Shown: one piece after another, positions 1 through 12,774 of the stretch
Layout: every line of letters begins with the position of its first letter
Position numbering within the stretch: position 1 is the first letter of the stretch
Source: Fratercula arctica
Lineage: Eukaryota > Chordata > Aves > Charadriiformes > Alcidae
Assembly (NCBI GenBank): GCA_947846985.1
Contig: CANTUZ010000001.1
Location: forward strand, 110,687,757 to 110,751,756
Length of the DNA stretch: 64,000 nucleotides
Direction of reading: 5' to 3'
The notes under the pieces: model-generated
Told to the model about the DNA's origin: nothing
Seen by the model: the letters and a program-made list of their open reading frames with translations, nothing else
Database searches by the model: none
Position numbers and translations under genes: made by a program

Positions 1-2734
1 AGCGTACTAAGCACAAGACTCCTACCTTTAGTGTTTCCTCCAGCTCTCGCCCTGGGACCTGAAGCTCCATTTCCTCTCCTGGATGAAATGTCAGCCCACA
101 CTCCCTCTTGCCACAGGGGGTGAGAGGGGGAGGCTGGTGTGCTGGTGGAGCAGCCTGATGTTGCTCTCACCATGGGATAGGACTGGTGAGCAGCAACAGT
201 GGAGTTGCCTGGGAAGAGGTGGTACCCAGCCACAGCTGCCCTGGTGTCTGTGTCAGAGATGGTGGCCGCCAAACCTGCAGTCCAAGCTCTCCAAACCTTG
301 TACATGTGAAGAGTAGTCATGCATTATAGGGACAGCTCCAGTGTCAGAACTGTTTCACGTTGCAATCAAGTCCTGGTGCCAGGTAACAGCCCTTGCTGGA
401 TCAGCGTGTACCTACAGCTGCCCATGGGGTTCCCATGACTGTAGCTTTAAGCTTGCATGAAGGTCCTTGCAGCTCTTGGACACGAGAGGGCTTCATCATG
501 TCACTCATACATGGCATCTCTGAAACAGTAACAAGTATCATCTTACTTAATTTTTTGATGTAAAATATTACTGCTACTATTGCTACAAATATAAATATGG
601 TTTCTTGAATTCTTTTGTGATAAATTGTGAAGAGAATATCTCCAGGTGAATGTTGCAGAACCAAATAGTAAAACTGGAAGGCCCCTCTTGTAGATGTTGG
701 GAACATCTGAAAACATCTGAAAGATGATCCATGAGGCACTCTACTTGTAGCACACTCATCAAACAAACAGTAAGGGAAAATATTTTTAGAATGAGTGTAC
801 CTGTGAACTGAAACAGCTAGAGTAAAAGAAGGTAGCCACGTTGAGAGTAAGACACTGTGAAAGGGCTCTTTAGAAAGGAGTCAGAGCTCTTCACAGTGCC
901 AGCTGAGACCTTGAGAAGAGGACAGTAAGGGTGAGTAATATTGCTTAAGAGTAAAGGGCAGCCATGACTCACAAATCTGTCTGAGTTCTTTGAAGGAAGC
1001 AACCAGTGCCAGGATAGCTTATCAGTAGTCAGTATAGTGCCCTGAATTTAATTAAATTAAAATGAAATTAAATGATGTTTTTTGTGTTTTAAAAAAAATA
1101 TTCTATCATGAATAAGAAGTGAGTTCTTTTTTTTTAGATTAATTAATGGTTTGAAGAAAAATAGAAACTTCATTACAAACACTGAGCTGAATGAGAGCAA
1201 CCCCAATTGAATATTTATATCACTGGAAATTATTGAGTGAAAACTAAAAATTGCCATAGCTTACTCATGACTTCCTCAATGTTTAGAGAAAATGGATAGC
1301 TGTTGGCAGAGTGGGTGAAGAGGAAAATCAAAGCTCTGTGAAAAAGAGAAGTGGCTTATCTTTGGCAGGGGAGAATGTACTTAAACCAACTAATGTAGAC
1401 ATTATATCATATAGATACAAAGTGCCAATGTTTAGGAATAGTCTGAGTAGCCAAGATTTGGTCACTTGGAAAGTATTCTCAAAAGCTTTACTTTTTGTCT
1501 CTACTGAATTATCTAAGTCTTCACTGCATAAATTATCTCTTGAACACTTTCAGTCAGTTAAATTTCATTGCTTTTATGATAATTTAGGAGTTCCTACACA
1601 TTTGCGCTGTTGAATTGTATATCCTTGGGATTGTTCTTGACTCCATTTTGTGTATTTGGTCATCTATTTCCTGCATTGCTGAACACTATTAATACTTAAC
1701 TATAGTATATTTGGAGAAAGAAAACAATGGAATGAGTATCACAGCTGAGAGGAAGCAAGAAAAGAAGTTGAATGGACATATTCTCATTAGAATTACCTGC
1801 AGTTTTGCCTGGGAGGAATTTGGTAATGTGTTCTCCCTTACATATCTGTGTAAGGATTGCTGCTGCCTATTTTAGGTGGAGCCTCAAGGAATTTGAAGAC
1901 TTAAAGCTTTATTTTGCTATTTACTGAGAATTTCCTGATTTCTTTTTTCTTCCTTCTTTCTTCCACTCTGGTTTCCATTGCTTGTGATGAAGAAGTACGA
2001 GCACTTTGTGGGATTTGGCTTTGTTCTGTTTCAACAGTACAGCAACCATATTTCAAGAGCTATTGGCTTTGTACCCTGCTTCTGTGGCATTGGCAACCCA
2101 CTGCTATGAGACATTTCCTTAATTACTTCCTTAAAGCACACTGTTGCGAACAGCCTGCACCTGTAGAATATATAGTTGATGTTGTCAGGCTTCATTCTGA
2201 CTGCACAGAAGAAAAATTTATATCCCATCCAATTTGGTATTTCCATGGATTGGAGCACACGATGCAGACCTGTAAAGGCACTGACAATTTTCAATGTGAT
2301 ATTTCAGCAGATTTCCAGCACTAATGATTTATGTACCTAACTTAATAAACTGTAGTTTTATAGAAGAAGTGTTAAATTAAGTCTGCATCATAAATTTGTG
2401 GCTTTCCTTCTGCCTTTATAAATGAAAAATTTGAAACCAATACTGCAACTAATCAAAATTGTCATTTTATTAAATTTGGCTTATGATTCAATAATTCTGT
2501 TGAACTGCTACTCTCATTTAGATATCAATCTTCTGCATGCATTTTAAGAACTATACAAAGTCTCAGACTGTGGAAATGAGGAAGAAAGTCAGGCTTATAA
2601 AGTTCCAACTTGCAGACAGTCAGGGTAGTGTCTTAACCTAGTGAAAGATTTAATCAAAGCTTGCAGAAATAGCCTATTTTAGAAAACAGTCATACAATGA
2701 AAGTTGGCCCATCATACTACTATCCAAACAGCTA
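1..2734. other. Non-coding stretch, no recognised gene
   Basis: I see no exon or gene here that I can support. The first 330 bases are somewhat richer in G and C than the rest and hold a 77-codon open frame on the plus strand, rich in Trp and Cys, without family resemblance. From about 400 onward the DNA is AT-rich. A 136-codon open frame at 1914-2324 is followed by an AATAAA at about 2343, but its composition is not protein-like and chance explains it. The stretch could be intronic or intergenic. Confidence 0.6.
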
Positions 2735-3060
2735 TGGTGGTGCAGTAGGTTGGCCGTGGCTGGCTGCCAGATGCCTGCTCAGCTCTTCTCTCACTGCTCC
2801 TCAACAGGCAGGGAGAGAAAATAAGAAGAAAAAGCTTAGGTTGAGATAAAGAAAAGGAGGTCACTTACCAATTATGTCATGGACAAAACTGACTTAACTT
2901 CGGGAAAATTAATTAATTGAATTTATTGTCAATTAAAATAGAATGTGATAGTGAGAAACAAAGAAAAAAGCACCACCTTCCCCCACTCCCCCTTTTTTTT
3001 TCTCTGGGTCAGCTTCACTCCTTCGTCTCCAGGTCCTCTTCCTCCTCCCCAACCCAACGG
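2735..3060. mobile_element. LTR-like avian interspersed repeat (solo, degraded)
   Basis: This segment looks like a repeat I associate with neoavian genomes and believe to be the long terminal repeat of an old endogenous retrovirus. The features recalled, in order, are: a start with ggttggccgtggctgg followed by ctgccag; a block ending in gcagggagagaaaataag; a block around tcacttaccaattatgtcat; an AATTTATTG stretch; and a pyrimidine-rich end (caccttcccccactcccc, then ctgggtcagcttcactcc). No retroviral coding region is adjacent, so a solo LTR or a fragment is likely. I see no clear target-site duplication. Orientation and family name are uncertain because I worked from memory. It could instead be a non-LTR repeat of similar composition. 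Confidence 0.6.
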
Positions 3061-3863
3061 TACACAAAGAAATTTTTACCACAGCTTTAGAAATATTGTT
3101 ATTTTAATTTCATGTTGATTTCTTGACACAGTGCATTTGAAATATAACAAAAACACCACCAAACACCATCTCGCAAAGGCAAGTCCCACTAGCGCTTCAT
3201 TAGGGCTACCTGGCATAGTTAGTGTGAAATCATGTAGTGTGAAACACCTAGGACCTGTTATCTTTCCCTATTTACTTTCTGTCTGCTTCTAGCTGTAACT
3301 GTAACCCTGGTGAAACACAAGGAAGTACAAGCTAAAGCAAAACACAATGCTTACAAAGAAGATTGCAGAAGAGAAAACAACTCAAATCTTCTTCTGTTGA
3401 ACTGTAAGAACCTTTACACACTAATTTTGTGAGGATTTGACTTTGTATTTTTAAGCTTGTGGTTGTTTTGTTGTGTTTTTTTTGTTTTTTTTTTTTTTCT
3501 TTCCAGGAAGGTTAAACTTGTACGTTCATAAGACTGAATCTTATGATTCAGGGGAAAAAAAAAAAAAGGTTCAAAGAACAAGTAACATTTTATGGCTCCT
3601 TCTTACTGAAGTCCATAGCTTTATGCTGTCTGGTTGTCTGGGTAATGCCTGTGAGTTAGCAGCGCTGAATGGCATGTTTCATGCTACCCTGAACCTACTA
3701 GTGTCTAACGTTTTAATAATATTTAGATTCATAAGATAAAACTTTGCAGTGATCTGCTAATAAACACTGAAAGAAGCAAATAAGTCTTTTCGTAATGCAA
3801 TTTTTTTTTATATAGGATGCAAAGGCATGAATAGACTTTCAGCCAGGAGAATGGTTTCCTCCT

Positions 3864-3918
3864 GTGGGGGGAAAAAAAAAAACCAAAAAGCCAACCAAAA
3901 AAAGCCCTCAAAACCCAT
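3864..3918 (+). repeat. A/C-rich low-complexity tract
   Basis: A G-run passes directly into an A-run and then into repeated CCAAA-like units. Runs of this kind are common in bird introns and intergenic DNA. The open frames through it (lysine, asparagine and glutamine rich) are artefacts of composition. Confidence 0.8.
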
Positions 3919-4045
3919 ATGCAACACTCCATTAAGGAAGAAAAAAGAACAAGAATGGATTGTGACTACAAACCTAAGAAAAGGGAAGGAAAAAGCAAAA
4001 GAGCAGCTAGGGAGAAATCATATAAAATACATTCTTTTGAGCCGG

Positions 4046-4092
4046 AGGGGAGAAAAAAAACCAAAACAAAACAAGCAAACACACAAACCACC
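4046..4092 (+). repeat. A/C-rich low-complexity tract
   Basis: A second copy of the same pattern lies about 180 bases downstream of the first: a G-run, an A-run, then CCAAAAC and CAAAC units ending in ACACAAACC. The two tracts are not clean duplicates, so independent slippage is as likely as duplication. Confidence 0.8.
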
Positions 4093-6767
4093 TTCTTAAT
4101 AATATTCAGGAAAGGAAGACCACTTACCATTCATGTGATCAAGCCTCTGGAGTAAAACCTTGATGGAAAAACTTTCACCTGATGATATTTCACCAGTTTC
4201 TTCCTAATCCACTGGGTAGAATAGTAAATGTATTATACAAACTGCATGTGTGCAAGGAGTTCAAGATTAGGTTTTACAAACCTTATTCCCTAAAGGTACA
4301 GTATTTAAAATGAGGTTCTTGCTTCCGTAGAAAGACCATGAAAGAGAAATACATAATTTTTTACTGATAATCCAACATTCAAATTGCTTTTTCTTGAAAG
4401 GCAAATGGATATTTGGCCAATAGGGAAAAACAAAACCCAATTCTGTAGTCTATATGTAGGTGAAATGTCCAGTGCAGTAAATTTAGTTAACTGCTTACTA
4501 TATCGCTTACATTTCCAAAGACCACTGCAAATCTTCAACAAATCAACTTTTGGAAGAATTGACAACTTGGCAGAACTAGTTCCATAGGAAAAAATGACTA
4601 TTTCAGAAAGCAAAAACATGATTAGTTTAAAGAGGAGTTTTGCTTAGATGTGCACTTCTAGGCTGGTTCCCTTGCTTATGATAACAGCATGCAATCCACA
4701 TCAACAGAGTATGTTAAGAGAAGTCAGAAGTCAACTTGACTAACTAAAATAGGTCTCACACAGAAGCTCAAAACCAACTGTTTTAGCTACTTCAGTTATG
4801 TTTTCATATATGTATTATGGAGCTAGTTTTTGAAACTGAGGGAAAAACAGATTAAATCCTAATTTCAAAACCAAAAATCCATTGTCAATATTATTTTGTA
4901 TTTCTGAGGTATGTAGCTAATAACCAAAGCCCTTATTTATTTACTAAGTTCTCAGTTTCTGTTTGAGAATTGTTCTTGTTTTCCCATGTCTGGTTTCAGA
5001 ACACTTAATATTTAATCTGGGACTCCTAGCTTAAATCTAGTCACTACCCACCCAAATGATCCATGAAATTTTTTGAGTGTGGAAGATAATTTTCACTTTT
5101 GCAACTAAAAGTGTTTTGGAGCAATGACGCCCGGAGTTAAGTAAATGCTGTATCCATTCTATAAATTATTGCTTTCACATGTAATTGAAGTGATTCCTGT
5201 ATGTGCACCACTTATAATTATGTATAATGCTTTGAGGATACATAGGACAATATTCAACCAGTGAATGAATAAGGAGCCAGTGTTCTTTATTTCTTTACTG
5301 AATCTGAACATCAGAAGTTTGGGCTATTTCAGGATTTTGGGCCAATGTTAGTAGCAGTTCTCTAAAGAGTGAGATCAGCCCTCCCAACTGTGCTATGGAG
5401 CTGGGGCCCTACTGTGTCCACTGTTACTACAAACCCAACTGAGCTAGAAAGTTCCTATACTTTATTAGCAACTAATCAAGATACGCAAGCCCACCATCTC
5501 TTCCCCATCTTCCCCCAAAGTCTTGAATATTTGCCTTTAACGCTGATGTTGTATGCCAGTTTTCAGCCGGCTTGTATCTGTTGGTGCTGAGTTAAATAAT
5601 TTAGATTTTTTTTTTCCTTCTAAAATAAGCAATGAAGAGATAAACACTATTAGCCTCGTAAAGTACTTGTAATATTTTTAAAGCTTAATCTTAACTTGGG
5701 CATCAATTTTACTTCAGCATTTGCGATGGGGCTTTGTTATAGTTCAACGAAAGGAAGAACAACAGCTACATTTTTAAAGTGCGATTCAGATGAATAGCAG
5801 CTCCTAAGCTGTTTCTAATATGATTTTACTTATACGACTTTGATTTTTGCAGATGCTTAGTACTGATGTTGTTTGTTAGCACAAAAATTACTTATCTTGG
5901 GAGGTTTGAAAATCATACTGTTCCACTGACAATACATAGAGAAATAGACAGCACGGGAAAAGAAGTGTATTATGACAACCTGTTAGGCTGTGGGGTATAG
6001 GGTAAAGTAGGGAATTGAAAAGCAGGGGGAAAAAACCAACAACCAAAGAAAAGCATGGACAGGTGGGTGGGAAAAATGCTAGAGGGAACAGAAACTGCTG
6101 CAAGCAAGATTTACCATAATCATTCAAGGAAGGTTTACAAAAGGATATTACAGCTACCTGGGAGACCAGATCCCAGGGCCATTTTGTCACACAAACTAGA
6201 GAGAAACTGTAATGCAGTAATACACTGTTTCAGGATCCAATTGTAATAGAAGTGTTTGGAAGGCAGAAGGCGTCAAAAATGGTGGAAACATGAAGGTCGA
6301 CCAATCTTCTTTAAGTAAATAATACTGATGCAATGACACTGTCAGAGGTTTTAGTCTTCCACGGACAGTGTGAGGATTGTCACATCCACCCAAAGAAGTA
6401 AATATCTTGCAGACCGAGGGTGAGCATTCCTTATGTAAATTTAATCTGGGAGATTTGAACTGGCTGAAAAAAAAACCCAACAGGCAAACATTAGCATCAG
6501 GAACAATTCCTGTCACAGTAAGGAGGCCTCACTCTATGGGCTCTGACAATAAAACACCTTTGTGTAGATAAATCTCCTGGATTTTAATGACTCTTCACAA
6601 CTGTAGGATGTGCAATACATATCTTCATTGTTTCAATAGTAGGAAATGTCGTGGCTTTTTTCTTATCTGTTAATGGCTTCACTGTGGCTACCACTAATGG
6701 TTGTTGGGGTGTCTTGTAAATTTTATGAGTTTGCTTATGAGATTTTCCATGTTTGCATCTTGTCTCC

Positions 6768-6795
6768 TTTTTTTTTCTTTTTTTTTTTTCTTTTT
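6768..6795. repeat. T-rich homopolymer tract with single C interruptions
   Basis: Runs of T are interrupted by single C bases, forming a pure polypyrimidine stretch. An adjacent short open frame (6646-6828) takes its poly-Phe segment from this tract. Confidence 0.85.
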
Positions 6796-8206
6796 AATAT
6801 TGGAAGGAACTGGGTAAATATATTTTAATGGTACTGTGCTCTTTTTATACTGGCTTTAGTGTTGAAAAACTGTAACAAGAGGTAATGTAGAAGTGCTAGG
6901 CACTCTGTCTCCTGAAATGATTTTACTAAAAATGGGTCTCAGCTTCTGATGTGTCAGATCTATGATTGCAGGCACCTAAGAGCTAGGCATTGCAGCATCC
7001 AGGGGTACCAAGTCTCCTCTGTAGAGCTACATCTTCATAACCTGCTTAAGCTATGAAACTGGGCTAATATGAAAAGGGGTGGACCTTCCTGTCTTCTCCT
7101 TCCGTTCCTGTGGTGCATTCCAGCCTCACCTCTGTGTCAGTATTAATTATGCAGTGAATTAGATCAACCTGTCAACCTGACAATGTATTTATTCTCTTTT
7201 GCTGTAGTTGTCTACCAGATCAGTTCCTTGAACCAGTTTACCACACAGCCACCTGGTAGCAAGGGATGGGGAAGGGAACATGACTTCCACCAGAGCAAAG
7301 GAGGCGAGTAGCAGCCTGGGCTAAAATCACCTTACAGTGTCCTGGAGCCACAGCCAGTGGAGAGGGGGTGCTCATCTGCACAGCCCTAGCTGTAGTATGC
7401 AACTGAGGAATGTATTATGGGTTGTCTCCAACACTGGAACTGGAACTATGAGGCTTCCTAAACCACCTGTTAAATTTGTGTCCACAAACACACGATTCCT
7501 GCTCCCTCAGCTCTTTGCTTGGTTTCCCCCTCTGCAAGCTGAGAAGGACAACACTCTCCTTTTCCTGTGCTGTGCTTCTGAATTTCTATAGCCAGCTTTT
7601 CAGGTGACACGCTGTCCTTCTGCACGTCTGTGTGCAGTGCCTGGTACAACAGCGCCGTGACCTCAGGGGAGGAGGAGAAGGAAGAAGTCAAGGATATCTC
7701 TCACTCTTACAGTGATACAAATAAAAAATAGCAATGATTACTGGGATTGAAATCTGTAACCCTGGCCAACTGTAACTAATTCATTCTGATTTCTAGCAGC
7801 TATCTATAAATCAAGTGTGGATCCTTGTTGCTGTGGTCAATTAACCCTTTCATTTTCTTGAGTAGTTCTATAAATAATTATATAAAAGCTATGTAAATCA
7901 TCACAAATGTGTTATAATTATCTTGACAATTATTCTGTATCTCAGTGGGTACAGGGGAAAATGAAACCTGTTCCTAGAGCATTTCTGGTTGCTAAGAAAC
8001 AGTTACTTCAATCGTAGAATTGTCTCTCACACCAGATACATTATTCTGGCAAATTGGACTTTCAGATTGAGTACCAAGGGAAAGAAGAACAATCAGAAAT
8101 AGAGACAATTGCTATTACAGAGCTGCATGGGGTCTAGTATATGTGTGTCAAAGACTCCGGTTTTATATCTACCTCTGTTTCTATTTTCATGAACTCTTTT
8201 TTTCTT

Positions 8207-8208
<2 letters not shown>

Positions 8209-8249
<41 letters not shown>
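8209..8249. repeat. Long poly(T) tract (about 41 bases)
   Basis: This is the longest homopolymer in the window, preceded by TTTC units. Read on the minus strand it is a poly(A) run, so it could be the tail of an old retrocopy, but I recognise no gene body on its 5' side on that strand and no target duplication. Its length is likely to be variable and unreliable in assembly. Confidence 0.85.
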
Positions 8250-8252
<3 letters not shown>

Positions 8253-8504
8253 CACACCACCCCCTGCCCCCAAGAAAGCATTTGATAAGGCAGCATACCA
8301 TAAAATCTTATTTCTTCTTGCTGGGGGAGGGATGGCAAATATGATGCTCACCAGTTCCTACTTCCCTCATCTTTTCAAAAAATAAAACCTGTGTTATGGG
8401 ATTTAAGACAGGTTTCAGCAAAAGCACGTGGGGCAAAGGGCTCTGCTTTTTATAATATGAGAAGCAGATGGGAAAGGTAATAAAGTCCATCATGCGCCTG
8501 TTGC

Positions 8505-8760
8505 TCTGTTAGGTGACCCAGACTCTTTCTCCCCACCAAGCCGGCGCTGTACTGCAGCCTGGTGTTGGGGTCCCAGGGGAGGGCAGGGCATTTGCTCTGC
8601 AGGTGACCCTGGGGGGCTCCAGGGGCTGCTGAGCCCTGAATGGGACAGACCCCCTGTCCCTGCCCAGGATGGGACAGGGGAGGGGGTTTACAACACCTGC
8701 CTGAGTCAGGGGATGGAGTGTCAGCCTGGACTTGAGCCTAAATTTTAGTAAGCTTGTTGG
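8505..8760. other. GC-rich patch in AT-rich surroundings
   Basis: Composition shifts sharply here, with G-runs and C-runs and a perfect 10-bp inverted repeat at 8651-8680. The minus-strand open frame 8509-8781 is rich in Pro, Arg and Thr, as expected from GC-rich sequence, and shows no recognisable domain. The patch could be an old repeat I cannot name, a small CpG-poor regulatory element or a GC-biased gene-conversion patch. Confidence 0.5.
8651..8680. repeat. Perfect 10-bp inverted repeat, 10-base loop
   Basis: The left arm CCCCTGTCCC at 8651-8660 is the exact reverse complement of GGGACAGGGG at 8671-8680. A partial extra copy of the right arm (tgggacag) lies at 8641-8648, just upstream. 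Confidence 0.85.
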
Positions 8761-10672
8761 GCTGTAAGGAATGGTACCCATACTGTGAGAAAGAAAACGC
8801 AGAAAGTTTCTGAAGAGGCAGTACAGGAAGAAATCACTGAGTTCATTTATTAGACCTGGGAGTGGTTAGTCTGTGTGTGTTTACAGTTCATTTACTCTTT
8901 ACATAAATTATAAATTAGTACAGGTCCTCTTCAGAGTGATCTCCTTTGTTACAGCTTTGAATTTTGTTGACTTTGAGATGCCTTTTTTTTAATATTGCAA
9001 TTATATTATGTTACTATTGAATAAAATAAACAACAAAAACCCTGCTAGCTTTCTGTCAAAAGCAATGAAAACAAAGAATCCGTCTTTGCTGAACTCCGTG
9101 TTTTGAGTTTGAAGCTGTTACAAATTCTGAACTATGTTACTGTATTTTGTGTTTAAACATCTTGGCTAATTAAATTTCTGGCTGAGTTTCTTCTGTAGCT
9201 TGCTCAAAGATTTATAACACTAAAGATCAGAAGGTTGAATCAAGGATTTAATAAAATGTGTTGTACAAAGAAAGAAGTTGTGTAGGTGTGCAGAATAATA
9301 AGTGCTCATTTTGTCACTCCTGATGTGGTCGTAATGATAATTACTGCACATCTACTGAAATTGATTTAAGTTTCAATCCTATTTAGAAGTTTAAACATGT
9401 AATTAATTAATTACGTTATCTAAACAGAATTTAGGTATTGCTGAAAACCCTGTGGGAGAAAAAAAAAAAAAAAAGGAAGGGGGGGTTCTATTGTCATGTG
9501 TAGCTTTTCCCATTACATTTCTGTGTGTTTGCAAGGTAGTGTGTCCATGTATGTATACAGGCAGGCATAGTAATGTGTTGCAGTCATTCATAGACATTAC
9601 CAGAAACATGTGAAGTATTATCCTACTGTGTGCTACTCAAATCACATTATAGTTAATGGATTTCTATTTGCTATGTTTGAGATAACTAAACTTCAAGAAA
9701 TGTTTCCCAGGGTTTTTCTTCCCTATGAGTGATGGGATGACACTTGTAAGAGCTATCTGTCTGCTACTGTAACATGCAAATAAGGCAGCTTAGAAGAGAG
9801 GGAAGAGAAAAATGTGTCCACATTCAAAACGAAATGCTGCTTCTCTAAATGTTATGTAGCATGGCAAAACATGCAAAAGTTGTTTCTGCCTGATATCAAT
9901 CAAAGGGTTGTGTGTTTTATTTGGTTTTTGTTTGGTTTTGTGTTTTTTTTTTTTTATGATGTCTTTCTGAAGTGTACTGTGCTCCTTTGCATTGTTTGAA
10001 AATCAGACTTATAAGCTGATCTTTGAGGGAAACTAGAGTTTGATTGCTTTGTAATTCAAGGCCCAGAAGGTGGAAATTGGATTGGATCCAAGTTTTTTGT
10101 ATTTAGAACATAACAGACGCTTTGAAAAGTAACCCAAACAATGGGGGAATTAGCTTTCTGAACTCTAATTTACTTTGCATCAGAGAATGAATGAAGTGTT
10201 GCCACATGACCTTTAAATAAGCTTTCTTGCGCAAACATTTCTCGAGGGAAGCTCAAAACTGGAATTAGTCCTACCTTTGAAAAATTTTGTTCACAAAACA
10301 TTATTGCACGCTTTTATGGAACTCTGACTGAGAACAGACTTGAGATACCCAGCTTCTGCCTTTATATATTCTATCCAGTCCAGTTACAGTCGCGCCTGGG
10401 TGGACTTTATTGGAAGGCTTGAAAGCTTTCTCTAAGGTACTTCTTATATTTTCTATCTGCTTTCTTAATAAAGTAGTGCCATTTTTGTGTGCCTGATTTT
10501 AGGGGTCATAGCCTTCTTTTGAAGACAGTAGGATGCTAAAAGAGCCCCTACAAATCCAACTGATGCTGCACATTGGTATCTACCTGCAACTTCCTAATCT
10601 CCATAGCAAGATGGCCAGGTTTGGATTTGAACTTTGAGTTCAGCACCACTGAGGAATGGTAGAACCAAACGT

Positions 10673-10722
10673 GAAAAAAAACAAACAAACAACAACAAAA
10701 AAAAAACCACCAAAACCCCAAA
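10673..10722 (+). repeat. A/C-rich low-complexity tract
   Basis: An A-run leads into CAAA and CAACAA units, a longer A-run and CCACCAAAACCCC. It matches the tracts at 3864, 4046, 30051 and 56515 in character. Confidence 0.8.
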
Positions 10723-12732
10723 GGTTTCTCAGCTAGTATGTCAAAGCCAGGGAAAACTGCCATTTTGACCCACAGGTCTCTTCATCATGCATCCTCCAAC
10801 ATCCTTATTGCTATAGAAGAGATGTGGAGCAGAGCCTTGTGGCTCTGCCTCTTTGGGCTGTTGACAGATATTAGGAGCTAACGTGGGACTTGGGAGGTTG
10901 CTCCAAGGTGGGGGAATAGGGTGTTCCTCTCTCTCTTTGTGCTGCACAAGGTTCAGTTGTGTGGTGGGTTAAACTTGGTAGCTCTACTCAGCAGAGTACA
11001 TGAAGATAAAAAAGCATTCAGCAGCAAATATTGTTGGCTGGAATTGTTTCTTCCTATTCAGATTCTAATGCAAAAATAGATAATCCAGCATGAGATTCCC
11101 TCTATACCTGCAAGTGCCTTAGTTACCCAAGGAATTGCATGTATTGATTAAAATCTTTTAACAGAAGACAGGGAAATGAGCTGATGACAGTTCAAAAATT
11201 ATCTTTTTCAATAGAGTATGGCTTAAGGCCATCCTAGGAAGAGAATCAAAACCAAAACTGATGTGAAAGAGAAAAGGGAATATGTTACCATCTCTTTGTT
11301 TAGACAGATAAAGCAAAAAAAAAAAAAAAAAAAGGAAAAAAAATTGTTTGAAATAAACTTTACATTTGAAATACTACAAATAATACATTTGAAGATTAGG
11401 GATGTGGAACCAGAAAACTGAAAGATGCATTTCATAAAGGGTATAAATTTTTGTTTTCCAGAAGGAACATCTCTGTCCATTTCTTCATTCACTCATGTCT
11501 TTTACAGAAATTGAATAAATATAATATATTAAAATGGCAAAAAGACAGATATGTAAGTAAAATACAAAATTTTATGGCTAAAAGCTACATTATTTCAAAG
11601 TCAGTGCTTGAAATATGATGGTATATTCCCATAAATGTAATGGTTTTCCTACCTCCCCACCCTTTGTGATATTACGAACCTTTTTCTCTGGGGTAAAAAT
11701 TTAGAAAATGCAATAAATGCAACTTCCCAATGCGCTACACAGTGTGAAAAGGATATGACACCAGATATGTCTTTCAGTCAACTCTGTTCTGATACAAACT
11801 GTTGTTTTGATATAGTGTAAATATTTTACTGTGATAAATATGTACTCTTTATGTAAGAATAAACCATCACAGTCAATATCACATTGTTAACATATAAATA
11901 GCACCTTGGGAACATCTATATGTATTAACATTTCTAAAGTTTTATTAAGAAAATTGCAGCAAGTATGCAGAAATACTGAACAAATCAATTTAATCATGTT
12001 GTCATAATGGAGCTTCAGTAATAATTCAAATTCCAAAATAATTATGTAAAGATAACATCAACCAACCTATTGACAGCTTGTCTCCTTTTCAACAAGATTA
12101 TAGTAGGCAAACCAAAGATAAATAAATAATCAACACCAATCATAATTCAGAAGATGATGATAGACGAAACCCAAGCCCTACCTTCAATAGAAGTGCTAAA
12201 TGGTATGAGAAGCAAAATATGAGTCTCCAAGCAAATATTAGATCATCACGTGCAAAATCTGGAGCAAAAATCCTAACCTGAATCCAGACTTTTTGTCTAG
12301 TCTTTTATAGAAGAAGTTAACTTAATTTCTTTCATTTGAATACTGCTGTGCCTTGGAATTTAGAAGCTGACTCTTGGATATATATGATCCTAAAATCCAG
12401 AATCCTCAAATATAAATGAACAATGAAATTTTAACAACAATAGACTGAATATTAATAGTGAAATATTAATAATAATAGACTAGCCATCTAGACTAAAATT
12501 GCCAATGTTTCTTAAAAAATTAAGGTTCTGCTCTAAATTTACTTTATCATGTTAGGGCCATGGGTTTGATATCTGGCTTACACTTACATATTTCTCTTGG
12601 GTTTGTAACAGTTTTTCCATGCGATGAAATCGGACACGCTGCCTATTACAAATTGCACTTTTACCATTACGGAGATAATTATCATGTTTCCAATAAATCA
12701 GGAGTATAGACACTTGTATTTAAGAGATTTAT

Positions 12733-12774
12733 CCCTTCCCCTTCCCCTTTCCCTTCCCCTTCCCCTTCCCCTCT
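12733..12774. repeat. CCCCTT hexanucleotide repeat
   Basis: About seven units of CCCCTT form an uninterrupted polypyrimidine stretch with mirror symmetry. One unit has an extra T and one C fewer, so the array is slightly imperfect. The minus-strand open frame 12729-12911 ends in a Gly-Lys run that comes from this repeat alone. Confidence 0.9.

Larger units (their letters stand above)
3061..8208. other. AT-rich non-coding stretch
   Basis: No gene is supported. The stretch contains T-rich runs (3472-3499, 6768-6795), a G-run/A-run junction at about 3549, and two A/C-rich low-complexity tracts listed separately. Short open frames such as 5369-5590 and 5888-6190 have no recognisable domain and no flanking exon signals strong enough to call. 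Confidence 0.6.

Noticed and set aside
1914..2324. 136-codon plus-strand frame followed by AATAAA at about 2343
   Set aside because: AATAAA is common in AT-rich DNA. The peptide is Cys/Trp/Phe-rich with no family resemblance, and the length is within chance for 64 kb.
8093..8385. Overlapping 80-codon frames with poly-Phe / poly-Lys
   Set aside because: Both are created by the 41-base poly(T) tract.
10968..10986. Second copy of the LTR-like repeat (tgtggtgggttaaacttgg)
   Set aside because: Only about 19 bases resemble the element and the following sequence does not continue the match.
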